A stretch of DNA of 40,078 bases from Flavobacteriales bacterium (lineage in GTDB: Bacteria; Bacteroidota; Bacteroidia; Flavobacteriales_D; Crocinitomicaceae). The stretch is taken from the NCBI GenBank assembly GCA_947474675.1, contig CANJKA010000024.1, forward strand, positions 1-40,078. The letters are read 5' to 3'. Below are positions 30,946 through 39,990 of the stretch, piece by piece (within the stretch, counting starts at the first letter, position 1; every line of letters starts with the position of its first letter). Below the pieces are notes generated by a model that searched no databases, had not been told where the DNA came from, and saw only the letters and a program-made list of their open reading frames with translations. The translations under genes and the position numbers were made by a program.

Positions 30946-31086
30946 ATTTTATTAAAAATTCACTTATTAGATTTGTTTGAATTTTCTTTATACATTTTTT
31001 ATAAATTGAATTTCATATACGTCTGAACATACTGAACAAGAGACTTAAAAAAAGAAGTAGGTAAAAGAAATTTAAAACTATAAAAA

Positions 31087-31455
31087 ATGAGTGAAAACGC
31101 AAGTTTATTTGAAAGAATTGGTGGAATGGGTGCTGTAAATGCTGCAGTAGATATTTTTTACACAAAAGTTATTGCTGACGATAGAATTAATCATTTTTTC
31201 GTGAACATCGACATGGTATCTCAGTCAGGAAAAATGAAAGCTTTCTTAGCGTATGCTTTTGGAGCACCAATGGTAACTTATTCAGGAAAACAAATGAGAG
31301 AAGCACATGCTGGAATGAATCTTACTGAAGATCATTTTAATGCGGTTGCTGGTAATCTTGTTGCTACTTTAAATGACTTAAGCGTTCCTCAAAATTTAAT
31401 TGATGAAGTTGTAGCTATCGCAATGACTACTAAAAATGACGTTTTAGGTCTTTAA
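31087..31455 (+). CDS. Truncated hemoglobin, group 1 (trHbN-like)
   Basis: 122 residues, the usual size for a 2-on-2 globin. FERIGGMGAVNAAVDIFYTKVIADDRINHFF is the group 1 N-terminal pattern, with the distal Tyr at B10 = Tyr25, and the proximal heme ligand is His74 in MREAHAGMNLTEDHF. The protein is cytosolic and would bind oxygen or nitric oxide; NO detoxification is the best-known role of the group. It is followed by a terminator hairpin 20 bases after the stop, so it is monocistronic. An Fnr-like palindrome lies upstream. Confidence 0.92.
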   Translation: MSENASLFERIGGMGAVNAAVDIFYTKVIADDRINHFFVNIDMVSQSGKMKAFLAYAFGAPMVTYSGKQMREAHAGMNLTEDHFNAVAGNLVATLNDLSVPQNLIDEVVAIAMTTKNDVLGL

Positions 31456-31474
31456 TACTTGGTATGAAATTTAA

Positions 31475-31692
31475 GAGGCTGTCTCAAAAGGACAGCCTTT
31501 CATTTTTTTTGATCCATAAGAGAAAGTGATAACTTTCGAAGACCAAAGGGAAGGGATTATAAGGAAATATAAGTTGCTTTACAAAATGTATTAATGACTT
31601 GTAAATCAGTGATAAAAATAGTTTACTTACTTTTTTATATATAACCTTATATTGTTAATTTTTAAATCAATGATAACTTTTGGGACAGCCTC
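31475..31692. repeat. 218-bp MITE-like element with 16-bp inverted ends; left end doubles as a terminator
   Basis: The ends GAGGCTGTCTCAAAAG (31475-31490) and CTTTTGGGACAGCCTC (31677-31692) are inverted repeats with one mismatch. The left end also folds on itself (AGGCTGTC/GACAGCCT, 31476-31498) and is followed by TTTCATTTTTTTT, making a terminator for the globin gene. Inside are a degenerate copy of the dispersed GATCCATAAG...GGATTATAAGG repeat and a nested 26-base palindromic repeat. There is no coding sequence. Target-site duplications are not evident. Confidence 0.6.
31518..31543 (-). repeat. Short dispersed palindromic repeat, copy 2
   Basis: On the minus strand GTCTTCGAAAGTTATCACTT then TCTCTT, the same as copy 1 at 26157-26181 apart from one inserted C. 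It interrupts the dispersed repeat that is uninterrupted in the copy at 39953-39990. Confidence 0.7.
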
Positions 31693-31783
31693 TTTTTTTG
31701 TTTCTTAAAATGAATAAAATTCGACGTTAGTACTGATCTTTTTTTTAAAATAAGTAATTTTACTATATCCATTCAGTAAAACT

Positions 31784-34700
31784 ATGAAATTTATAAAATA
31801 TTTTTTCTTATTCCTTTTATCAACTCAAGCTGTTCATTATAAAGCTCAAATAAACAACTCTAAATCAAACAATCAGTCAACTCTTGTTTTCGGAAACGCT
31901 CGTTTTACTATTCTTACGTCACAGCTTATTAGAATCGAATGGTCTGAAAATGGAAAATTTGAAGATTTAGCTTCTCTTGTTTTTATAAATCGAAATCTTC
32001 CAACTCCTCAATTTAAACAAAATAAAAAAGGAAAATGGAGATCGATTGAAACGGATAAATTAAAACTTTTTTATAAAATTCAATCAGGAAAGTTTACAAA
32101 AGAAAATCTCTATATCATTTTTGATGTCAATGGAAAACAAATGAAGTGGTTTCCAGGCCAAATCGATTCACTTAACTTAAAAGGAACTACTAGAACTTTA
32201 GATAATACAGATGGAAAAAATAATATTCAATTAGAAGACGGGATACTTTCTAAAAATGGATGGTACTTACACGATGATTCTAAAACCAATCTATTCGACT
32301 CGACAAACTGGATTATTGAAAGAGATTCGACTAATAAACAAGATTGGTATTTCTTTGGTTATGGTCATGAATATAAAAAAGCATTGTTGGATTATACTTC
32401 GGTAGCTGGAAAAATACCAATGCCGCCAAGATTTGCTTTTGGATATTGGTGGTCAAGATATTGGACGTATTCAGATCTTGAATTAAGAAATTTAATCAAC
32501 GATATTCACTTGCATAAAATGCCTCTTGATGTATTAGTAATTGACATGGATTGGCATGAAACTTTTGGATTAAGTTTAACAAATCCTAAAAGAGATGAAT
32601 TCGGTGAATTAATCGGCTGGACAGGATACACTTGGAACAAACAACTATTTCCAGAACCTGAAAAATTCTTAAATTGGACTAAAAAAAACAACCTTAAAAC
32701 GGCTTTAAACCTCCACCCTGCTTCAGGAATATACGCACTTGAGGATAGTTATTCTACTTTTTCAAAAAAATACAATTTCGACACTACTTTTCATCAAAAT
32801 ATTCCCATGAAAATTGAAGAAAAAAAATGGGTTGATATTTATACTAAGAATGTTCTTCATCCTCTAGAAAAACAAGGAGTCGATTTCTGGTGGCTTGATT
32901 GGCAACAATGGATTGAAAATAAAAATGTGAAAAATCTTTCTAATACGTGGTGGCTTAATCATATTTTCTTCACTGATATGGAAAAAGAAGGTGTTAATCG
33001 TCCGATGCTTTTTCACAGATGGGGCGGAATGGGGAATCATAGATATCAAATCGGCTTTTCTGGTGACACGCATAGTACGTGGGAATCTTTAGCGTATCAA
33101 CCTTACTTTACATCGACAGCAAGCAATGTTGGTTATGGGTATTGGAGTCACGATATTGGCGGACACATGGGAGATGACGCTGATCCTGAATTATATTTGA
33201 GATGGATTCAATTTGGCACTTTTAGTCCTATTCTTAGAACACATTGTACGAAATCAAAAGACATTGAGCGAAGAATGTTTATGTATCCAAAAGAATATTC
33301 TATGATGTTAGATGCTCTTCAAATGCGTTATTCTTTAAATCCTTATATCTATAATGCTTCAAGAAATGCATACGAAACGGGGATTTCAATTTGTCACCCT
33401 ATGTATTATGACTTTCCTGAAAATCAACTTTCTTATGATTATTCAAGTCAATACATGTTTGGTAATGATCTGATTATCTCTCCAGTTACAAGTAAGTCTG
33501 AAAACGATTTATCAATTAAAAAAATATGGCTTCCTGAAGGGGAATGGTATGAATTTTCTTCAGGATCATTATTAGATGGAAACAACGAATATGTTCGAAA
33601 TTACCATTTAAGTGAAATTCCAGTATTTGTAAAAGCAGGAACAATTATTCCAATGTATCCAAAAACAATACAAAATTTACAAATCATTTCCGACACCTTG
33701 ATTCTACACTTTATACCAGGAGGAAATAGTTCGCTAAAAATATACGAAGATGATGGCACTAGTTCTGATTACACACATAATCAAACAGCTTTTACAATTA
33801 TAAATAAAGAAGTAATAGCAAATAACGAAATTCATATAAAAATCAATCCAACAGAGGGGATTTATGTAGGAATGAAATCTGAAATTTACTATTCTTTAGA
33901 ATTCCCATCTATGTTTCCTCCAGAAAAAGTGAATGTGGGAGGTATAGAATATTTATTCAGCGAAGAAGCTGAAATTGGTTTTTGGTCATACGATGCTGAA
34001 AAATTATGTGTTCAAATCAACCTTCCAAAAATGAATAGAAAAGAATTAATTTCAATTTCGATACTTCCAACTGAAAAAACAAAAGGTCATGAATCTCTTT
34101 TAAATGGAAAAATTGGTGTAATTTCTCGTACCCCATTCATTATTGAAAAATTGAAATACGCTCTTAATACAGTTGATCCTTTTGCAAATCTCACAAATAA
34201 TATTTTAAAGTTAGGTTCTTTAAGCTCAACTATTCAGTACGATCCCCAATCGACATTAAAAACACTTCTTAATTTTAACAATGACTATCAACAAATCATT
34301 TCAGACATTAATAGTTATACAAAAATAAATAAAACGGAATTGAATGAAATTCTGAAGTTATTAGAGAATGATATCACGATTCTTCCTAATCCGATGATTC
34401 AAATCGAAAAACTCATCTCTGAAGATCCTGTAAAAGTGTGTATTTATTCCCAAATAACTGATGCAGAAATATATTACACACTTGATTCTTCTATTCCGAC
34501 AGAAAAATCGAACATCTATACAGGAGAATTTACAATCGGTAGAACCTGTGAAATAAAAGCAAGATGCTTTCAAGGAGTAAATGCTCAAAGTCAGATAGCA
34601 AGCATGAATTTCAAACGTATTATCTCAAATAGCCTACAATTTCAGCATCAATATAGTCAAAAATACAATGGAGGAAATCCCTTAGCAATAGTCGATGGTA

Positions 34701-35095
34701 ATTTAGGTTCAGAAAAAAAATTGACTGAAAAATGGATTGGGTTTGAAGGAGACGATATGCTTGTAACGATCAAATTATCAAAAACAATGGACATTAAAAC
34801 TATTTCAACCCGATTCCTTGAATCAAATTCATCTTGGATTTTTGCACCAACTGAATTGATTTTTGAGGTATCACAAGATGGAATAAACTTTAAGAAAGTA
34901 TATTATCAAGACTTGAAAGCAGAATCTCAAGAAAATGAAAAGGGAAGTAAAATCATCCAAGTTAGTCATTCTTGTAATGAAATAGCTTGTAATTATATCC
35001 GTGTCACAGCTAAAAATAGAGGCATTTGTCCCACGTGGCATTCAGCAGCTGGTGGAAAAGCATGGTTGTTTGTGGATGAGATATTAGTGGAATAA
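31784..35095 (+). CDS. Secreted GH31-family glycosidase with C-terminal accessory domains
   Basis: 1103 residues. The signal peptide covers about 1-22. An N-terminal beta-domain (30-200) precedes the GH31 barrel (about 205-560), with the nucleophile Asp372 in WWLD372WQQW and the acid/base Asp428 in GFSGD428THSTWESL, and WWSRYWTYSD marking the barrel start. Distal beta-domains follow (560-780). Residues ~880-945 resemble a chitobiase/FN3-associated module (ITDAEIYYTLDSSIPTEKSNIYTG), and ~950-1103 an F5/8-type C (CBM32-like) sugar-binding domain. It would split alpha-linked glucose, xylose or a similar sugar from an external glycan. The specificity is open. No T9SS sorting tail is seen, so it is probably periplasmic. 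Confidence 0.9.
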   Translation: MKFIKYFFLFLLSTQAVHYKAQINNSKSNNQSTLVFGNARFTILTSQLIRIEWSENGKFEDLASLVFINRNLPTPQFKQNKKGKWRSIETDKLKLFYKIQSGKFTKENLYIIFDVNGKQMKWFPGQIDSLNLKGTTRTLDNTDGKNNIQLEDGILSKNGWYLHDDSKTNLFDSTNWIIERDSTNKQDWYFFGYGHEYKKALLDYTSVAGKIPMPPRFAFGYWWSRYWTYSDLELRNLINDIHLHKMPLDVLVIDMDWHETFGLSLTNPKRDEFGELIGWTGYTWNKQLFPEPEKFLNWTKKNNLKTALNLHPASGIYALEDSYSTFSKKYNFDTTFHQNIPMKIEEKKWVDIYTKNVLHPLEKQGVDFWWLDWQQWIENKNVKNLSNTWWLNHIFFTDMEKEGVNRPMLFHRWGGMGNHRYQIGFSGDTHSTWESLAYQPYFTSTASNVGYGYWSHDIGGHMGDDADPELYLRWIQFGTFSPILRTHCTKSKDIERRMFMYPKEYSMMLDALQMRYSLNPYIYNASRNAYETGISICHPMYYDFPENQLSYDYSSQYMFGNDLIISPVTSKSENDLSIKKIWLPEGEWYEFSSGSLLDGNNEYVRNYHLSEIPVFVKAGTIIPMYPKTIQNLQIISDTLILHFIPGGNSSLKIYEDDGTSSDYTHNQTAFTIINKEVIANNEIHIKINPTEGIYVGMKSEIYYSLEFPSMFPPEKVNVGGIEYLFSEEAEIGFWSYDAEKLCVQINLPKMNRKELISISILPTEKTKGHESLLNGKIGVISRTPFIIEKLKYALNTVDPFANLTNNILKLGSLSSTIQYDPQSTLKTLLNFNNDYQQIISDINSYTKINKTELNEILKLLENDITILPNPMIQIEKLISEDPVKVCIYSQITDAEIYYTLDSSIPTEKSNIYTGEFTIGRTCEIKARCFQGVNAQSQIASMNFKRIISNSLQFQHQYSQKYNGGNPLAIVDGNLGSEKKLTEKWIGFEGDDMLVTIKLSKTMDIKTISTRFLESNSSWIFAPTELIFEVSQDGINFKKVYYQDLKAESQENEKGSKIIQVSHSCNEIACNYIRVTAKNRGICPTWHSAAGGKAWLFVDEILVE

Positions 35096-35166
35096 TGTCA
35101 GATTATCTTAATTTTACAGCTTAAGGATAACTCCTATACTCACAAACTCAACACAAATACTTAATT

Positions 35167-36744
35167 ATGAATAAAATAGCATCCGTCATATTTATTTTTT
35201 CAATTATTTCAACCACTTTAAATTCTCAAATCTCTAGTCCTGAAATTGATAAATTGGTTGAAAATGCTCTTTTAAAGTTCAACGTAGCTGGAACATCAGT
35301 AGCAATAGTGAAAGATGATAAAATAGTACATAAAAAAGGGTATGGAGTTAAATCGCTTGAGACCAAACTTCCAGTAGATGAAAATACAAATTTTGGGATA
35401 GCCTCTAATAGTAAAGCATTTACAGCTGTTGCATTGGCATTATTGGTAGAAGATGGCAAAATAAAATGGGAAGACAAAGTCATTCAACACATTCCTGAAT
35501 TTAAAATGTACAATGATTATGTGACTCAAAATTTCAACATTCAAGATTTATTGACACATAGAAGTGGTTTAGGACTTGGGATTGGAGATTTGATGTTATT
35601 CCCTGACAGCTCAAATTTTACGATAGATGATATTTTATCTAGTTTTCAATATTTCAAACCTTCTTCCGCATTTAGAACCAAATTTGATTACGACAACCTT
35701 CTGTACATCGTTGCAGGCGAACTAATTGCACGAGTTTCGGGTGCAAGTTGGGAAAGCTTTGTACAAGAACGAATATTAAATCCTTTAAAAATGGATCATT
35801 CATTCAGTTCTTTAAAAGGAATGAATGACAAAAGTAATTTATCTTCCCCCCACTCTACTTTTTCAGGAACATTAAAAACAATTCCTGAATCTGAAGAAAT
35901 GATCAATGGAGCTGCAGGAGGAATTATTTCGAATGTGGATGACTTATGTGTCTGGATGTTATTGCATTTAAATAAAGGAAAATACGGCGAAAATTTAGAA
36001 AAACAACTTTTCACAGAAGAAAGTTTAAGAGAAATGTGGAGAATTCACACCCCCCTTACAGCTAAAAATGAACCGAGATATAATACTCACTTTAGTGGAT
36101 ATGGACTTGGCTGGTTTTTAAAGGACATGAATGGAAAACTGTGCGTCACACATACAGGATATGTTGCTGGAATGCTTTCAATTACATTAATGATACCTGA
36201 TATAAATTTAGGAATAATCGTATTAACAAATACAGAAATGGGCGGAAGTGATGTATTTCAAGCAGTTTCAAAAACAATACTTGATAGCTATCTAAAACTT
36301 CCTTATTTTGATTGGACAGCCGACATTTATACTAAATCACAAGCAAATAAAAATGATGACAGTGACAAAGTAAAAGAAGTTTGGAATACCGTTGAAAAGA
36401 ACAAAAAAATAGAGTTGAAAAAATTAGATTATATTGGGACATATCAAGACGTTTGGTTTGGGGAAATTGAAATCTATGAACATGAAAATCAACTTTGGTT
36501 TAAATCGTTGAGATCTCCATTATTAACTGGACCCATGGCCTTTTACAACGAAGAAAAAGGAAAAGAAACTACTTTTGCAATCAAGTGGAAAACACCCGAT
36601 TTAGGAGCTGATGCCTTTGCTGTATTTACTTTTAATAAAAATGGAAAAGTTGAAAATATAAAAATGAAAGGAATTTCTGAAGACATAGATTTCAGTTACG
36701 ATTTTCAAGATTTATTGTTTACAAAAACACCTAAAAAAGATTAA
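35167..36744 (+). CDS. Secreted serine hydrolase, class C beta-lactamase/D-aminopeptidase fold
   Basis: 525 residues with a signal peptide (1-20, ending TLNSQ). The beta-lactamase domain (about 25-370) carries S80NSK83 (SxxK), Y175DN177 (YxN) and HTGY in place of the KTG box, as in esterase EstB, D-aminopeptidases and similar proteins. Residues ~410-525 match a C-terminal domain of the DUF3471 type common behind these enzymes in Bacteroidota. Penicillin resistance is unlikely. A D-amino-acid peptide, ester or cell-wall substrate is more probable. It lies 71 bases after the GH31 gene on the same strand and may be co-transcribed. Confidence 0.88.
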   Translation: MNKIASVIFIFSIISTTLNSQISSPEIDKLVENALLKFNVAGTSVAIVKDDKIVHKKGYGVKSLETKLPVDENTNFGIASNSKAFTAVALALLVEDGKIKWEDKVIQHIPEFKMYNDYVTQNFNIQDLLTHRSGLGLGIGDLMLFPDSSNFTIDDILSSFQYFKPSSAFRTKFDYDNLLYIVAGELIARVSGASWESFVQERILNPLKMDHSFSSLKGMNDKSNLSSPHSTFSGTLKTIPESEEMINGAAGGIISNVDDLCVWMLLHLNKGKYGENLEKQLFTEESLREMWRIHTPLTAKNEPRYNTHFSGYGLGWFLKDMNGKLCVTHTGYVAGMLSITLMIPDINLGIIVLTNTEMGGSDVFQAVSKTILDSYLKLPYFDWTADIYTKSQANKNDDSDKVKEVWNTVEKNKKIELKKLDYIGTYQDVWFGEIEIYEHENQLWFKSLRSPLLTGPMAFYNEEKGKETTFAIKWKTPDLGADAFAVFTFNKNGKVENIKMKGISEDIDFSYDFQDLLFTKTPKKD

Positions 36745-36844
36745 TTTAAACGTTACAACTGAAATTATCAAAAATCGTTAAAACGTAAATAATATTTAAT
36801 TATAATTTAATAGTTTTATCTTAATGTTAAGTCATATTAAAAGT

Positions 36845-36852
36845 TATATTTG
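36845..36852 (+). promoter_or_regulatory. -7 box for the 151-residue protein gene
   Basis: TATATTTG matches TAnnTTTG and lies 43 bases before the ATG. The -33 position reads TTA instead of TTG (36821-36823), so the promoter is probably moderate. Confidence 0.5.
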
Positions 36853-36895
36853 TCTAAACAATTTTATAAAATTAAATTAAAAAATCTAAAAAATT

Positions 36896-37351
36896 ATGAA
36901 CCCTTATTCAGAAACTGAACAAACTGAAATCGAAGCTGGAGCTTCAATTCCATCTTTTACTTCTTCTTTCACAGCTTGTAAAACACCTTCAGGAGTTCCT
37001 ACTCCTGCCCTTTCAAATGTTACTTGTATTAATAACGGAACGAATACAACTATTTATGTTGTGGTTGCAGTTGACTCAAATTTCACAGTAACTTCAAACA
37101 ACCTTGTCAACTACGTAACACCTGATCCAATTTCAGGAGGAAAATTTGAATTAATTATTGCTGCACCAACAAGAACACAAAATTTTTTATATTATAGCTT
37201 AAAAGTTATAATTGTTCAAACTTATACACCAGGAGACTCTTTTGATATAGCATACGTTGCAGGTTCTGGTGGACCAGGTCCTAGAACTATTAGAGGAACT
37301 GTAACTAATCCAATTCCTCCTACAGATGACGAAATCGAAAACGAATATTAA
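36896..37351 (+). CDS. Unrecognised 151-residue protein
   Basis: I do not recognise this family. The protein has no signal peptide and no clear membrane segment. Residues 1-45 are acidic and Ser/Thr-rich with Cys28 and Cys44. Residues 45-130 alternate hydrophobic and polar residues (TTIYVVVAVDSNFTV, GGKFELIIAAPT, YYSLKVIIVQTY, SFDIAYVAG), which suggests a small beta-sandwich. The C-terminus is proline-rich and then acidic (PIPPTDDEIENEY). It has its own -7 box and a strong terminator right after the stop. The next gene downstream is a sensor kinase with a regulator, so it could be a target or input of that pair, but nothing in the sequence proves it. Confidence 0.7.
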   Translation: MNPYSETEQTEIEAGASIPSFTSSFTACKTPSGVPTPALSNVTCINNGTNTTIYVVVAVDSNFTVTSNNLVNYVTPDPISGGKFELIIAAPTRTQNFLYYSLKVIIVQTYTPGDSFDIAYVAGSGGPGPRTIRGTVTNPIPPTDDEIENEY

Positions 37352-37359
37352 TTAATTTT

Positions 37360-37399
37360 AAACACATTGAAATAGTAATATCACTTTTTCAATGTGTTT
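37360..37399 (+). terminator. Terminator after the 151-residue protein gene
   Basis: The perfect 13-bp stem AAACACATTGAAA (37360-37372) / TTTCAATGTGTTT (37387-37399) has a 14-base loop and ATATTTTTTATT beyond. It isolates this gene from the kinase gene 37 bases further on. Confidence 0.88.
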
Positions 37400-37435
37400 A
37401 TATTTTTTATTCAAAAAACTTTAAATTTGAATTAG

Positions 37436-39169
37436 ATGTCAAAAAAAATATTTTTTTTCATACTTTTCATCCTAAATCACTCACTATTACAAGCAAAAAT
37501 AAATACACATTTTTTTGATGAAGAACTCATTAAAACAAGACAATTATTCCCTTCTGAAAGAAACTTTAAAAAAGCCTGCTTTTTTTATTTAAATAAAAAT
37601 TACGACTCTACTTTAATTTACACCAATAAAATTTTAAACTCTAAAACTAAAAACAATCTTCTTTTAGATTATACACATTTTTTGAGAGGTACTAGTTTTC
37701 AGGAAAAAGACTTATTTGACAAAGCTACAAAGGAATATAAACTAATATCTAAATCATTTAAATTCAATCATATACGCGATGTTTATTTAGGATACCTTTA
37801 TCTTAATAAAAACAATTTTAAACTAGCCCTTTATTATCTAAAAAAAATTGAACTTTTAGATCAAAACAAATTAAAAAACATAGATATTAGTTCAGTTTAT
37901 CACAACATAGGTCTATGTTATTTACATCTTTCAGATTATAAAAATTCTGAAATATATCTTTTTAAAAGCCTGATTTTGAGAAACACAAAAAAAGAAACAG
38001 AGCTTTTAATTAATTCATGCATGGATTTAGCCAATCTTTATTATATTCAATACAAAGATAGTTTGGCCATTCCTTATTTTAGAAAAGCATATCAATTATC
38101 TAAAAAAACTACTAATTTTAAGTTAAAACAAAATACTGCTTTAAACATGGCAGTAGTTGAAGAAAATTTGAAAAACTATTCATTTGCTATTGAATATAGA
38201 AAAGAATATGAAAATTGGAGGGATTCTTTAAATGATCAAAACAAAGTATGGGAAATTGCTGAAAAAGAAAAAAAATTCTCCGTTAACATTAAAGAAAAGG
38301 AAATCAAAGTATTAGAAGCTGAAAATAAAATTAAAATTAATCAGCGAAATTGGCTAATTTATTCATTTTCTCTATTAATAATAATCTTTATTATTGGAAT
38401 TTATTTTTACAAACAAAAAATCAAAACCAATAAAATAATACTTTCTCAACGAAATAAATTAGATGAACTAAATGCTACAAAGGATCAACTTTTTTCTATT
38501 GTTAGTCATGATTTACGATCATCTGTAAACGCTTTAAAAACCAGTAACACAAAACTTTTAGAAAATTTAGAGTCCCAAAACTATACTGAACTCGACAAAC
38601 TACTTCAAAATAATAGTTCAATTGCTAATGGAGCTTATAACTTACTAGACAATCTATTAAATTGGGCATTATTACAGACTAAACAATTGTACTTTCAAAA
38701 AGAGACATTGCATTTATACTCTATTATTCAACAAATAGAGTACAATTACAAACCCTTAATTTTAAATAAAAACATTCGTTTTGAAAATCGGGTTAAAAAA
38801 GATCATTTTATTATTGCAGATTTAGATTCTTTCAAGATTATTCTTAGAAATGTGCTTGATAACGCAATTAAATTTTGCAAAGACGATGATTTAATTTCAA
38901 TCTACACATTAGACACAACAGAAAATTTCCATCAGTTAGTCATTGAAGACACGGGAAAAGGTATGTCTCAAGAAACACAATCTAAATTGATGGAAGAATC
39001 AATATTATTATCTAAAAAGAATGATGACGAAGCAATTGGAACGGGATTAGGGTTTCAGTTATGCAAAATCATGATTCTTAAAAATGACGGTGAAATCCGC
39101 ATTGAAAGTGTTGAAAATAAAGGAACAAAAATAATTTTAACAATTCCAAAATCAGGAAATAATGGATAA
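37436..39169 (+). CDS. TPR-containing sensor histidine kinase
   Basis: 577 residues. A hydrophobic N-terminus (about 1-20) acts as a signal peptide, then TPR-like helical repeats (about 40-265: YHNIGLCYLHLSDYKNSEIYLFKSL and similar) are exposed in the periplasm. A short coiled coil (270-305) leads to one membrane segment (306-325), followed by a second coil and the kinase. The H-box has His358 in SIVSHDLRS, the N-box Asn476 in RNVLDNAIKF, and the ATP lid DTGKGM and GTGLGFQL are intact. Its regulator is encoded in an 8-base overlap. The pair belongs to the TPR-kinase/LytTR systems common in Bacteroidota. The signal is unknown. Confidence 0.93.
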   Translation: MSKKIFFFILFILNHSLLQAKINTHFFDEELIKTRQLFPSERNFKKACFFYLNKNYDSTLIYTNKILNSKTKNNLLLDYTHFLRGTSFQEKDLFDKATKEYKLISKSFKFNHIRDVYLGYLYLNKNNFKLALYYLKKIELLDQNKLKNIDISSVYHNIGLCYLHLSDYKNSEIYLFKSLILRNTKKETELLINSCMDLANLYYIQYKDSLAIPYFRKAYQLSKKTTNFKLKQNTALNMAVVEENLKNYSFAIEYRKEYENWRDSLNDQNKVWEIAEKEKKFSVNIKEKEIKVLEAENKIKINQRNWLIYSFSLLIIIFIIGIYFYKQKIKTNKIILSQRNKLDELNATKDQLFSIVSHDLRSSVNALKTSNTKLLENLESQNYTELDKLLQNNSSIANGAYNLLDNLLNWALLQTKQLYFQKETLHLYSIIQQIEYNYKPLILNKNIRFENRVKKDHFIIADLDSFKIILRNVLDNAIKFCKDDDLISIYTLDTTENFHQLVIEDTGKGMSQETQSKLMEESILLSKKNDDEAIGTGLGFQLCKIMILKNDGEIRIESVENKGTKIILTIPKSGNNG

Positions 39170-39908
39170 AATAAACGTATTAATAATTGAAGACACGAAA
39201 TACGAAAGTGATAAATTGGTTAAGGTTTTGACTGAAAATAATTATAATATTGTTGGAATAGCTACAAATTATAAAGATGCTTTAAATTTATTTTATCAAA
39301 ACAAGGTGGACATTGTTGTAATTGATGTTTTTTTAGATGGAAAACCAGATGGGATAACATTTGCTGAAACAATTAGTATTGTTCCAAATGCCGCTAAACC
39401 ATTTGTTTTCTTAACAAGTTCAAAAGATCGGCAAATATTTGATAGAGCTAAATTGACCAATCCATTTAGCTTCTTAATGAAGCCTTTCAACGAATTGGAA
39501 ATTATATATGCCCTTGAAATGGCAATTGAAAAATTTTACAATCAAAACAATGTCTTTTTAAGCGAAAGTCAAGATACAGTTATTAGTACAGATCATTTAT
39601 TCATTAAAAAGAAGAACTCATTAAAAAAAGTTTTAATTAATGATATACTTTACATAGAAGTTGAAGAAAGGTATTGTAACATCTTTACAGAAAATGAAAA
39701 ATTTGTAATTCTAATTTCTTTGACAAAAATTGCTATCCTCTTAGAGAACAATAATTTTGTTAAAACCCATAGAAACTACATCGTAAACTCTGAAAAAATA
39801 ATCGAAATTATTCTTCAAGATAATTCAATTATTTTAAAGGGTAATATTTCAGTTCCTTTAAGCGATAAATACAAAGATTTTACACGAAAAATGAATATTC
39901 TATCCTAA
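39162..39908 (+). CDS. LytTR-family response regulator
   Basis: 248 residues. The receiver domain (1-~122) has acidic residues Glu10-Asp11, the phospho-acceptor Asp55 in VVID55VFLDG, and the switch lysine in FLMKPF. A LytTR DNA-binding domain follows (about 145-245: DILYIEVEERYCNIFTENEKF, KTHRNYIVNSEKI). It is the natural partner of the overlapping kinase gene. LytTR proteins bind imperfect direct repeats; no obvious candidate site was found in the spacers nearby. The gene ends before a hairpin that is also the left end of a dispersed repeat. Confidence 0.94.
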   Translation: MDKINVLIIEDTKYESDKLVKVLTENNYNIVGIATNYKDALNLFYQNKVDIVVIDVFLDGKPDGITFAETISIVPNAAKPFVFLTSSKDRQIFDRAKLTNPFSFLMKPFNELEIIYALEMAIEKFYNQNNVFLSESQDTVISTDHLFIKKKNSLKKVLINDILYIEVEERYCNIFTENEKFVILISLTKIAILLENNNFVKTHRNYIVNSEKIIEIILQDNSIILKGNISVPLSDKYKDFTRKMNILS

Positions 39909-39926
39909 GAACTTTAGTAATTCAAT

Positions 39927-39990
39927 GAGGCTGTCTCAAAATGACAGTCTTTCATTTTTTTTGAACCATTTAAGTGATTATAAGTAAATA
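39927..39990 (+). terminator. Terminator hairpin with dispersed repeat behind it
   Basis: AGGCTGTC (39928-39935) / GACAGTCT (39943-39950), with one G-U pair, is followed by TTCATTTTTTTT. It is nearly the same as the hairpin after the globin gene and, like it, continues directly into a copy of the dispersed repeat (GAACCATTTAAG...TATAAG, 39961-39990). It probably ends the kinase/regulator transcript. Confidence 0.75.

Larger units (their letters stand above)
30605..31086. other. Intergenic region between the acyltransferase pair and the globin gene
   Basis: 482 bases, divergent promoters on both sides. It holds a -7 box for the minus-strand pair (30632-30639) and an Fnr/Crp-like palindrome (30932-30945) for the globin. 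No ORF or RNA gene is seen in the remainder. Confidence 0.6.
31456..31783. other. Intergenic region filled by a repeat element
   Basis: 328 bases after the globin gene. Positions 31475-31692 form an inverted-repeat-bounded element (described separately). The remaining ~90 bases before the GH31 gene form an AT-rich leader. No gene is seen. Confidence 0.65.

Noticed and set aside
35167..36744. True class C beta-lactamase (antibiotic resistance)
   Set aside because: HTGY replaces the KTG box and a DUF3471-like C-terminal domain follows, as in housekeeping esterase or peptidase relatives.
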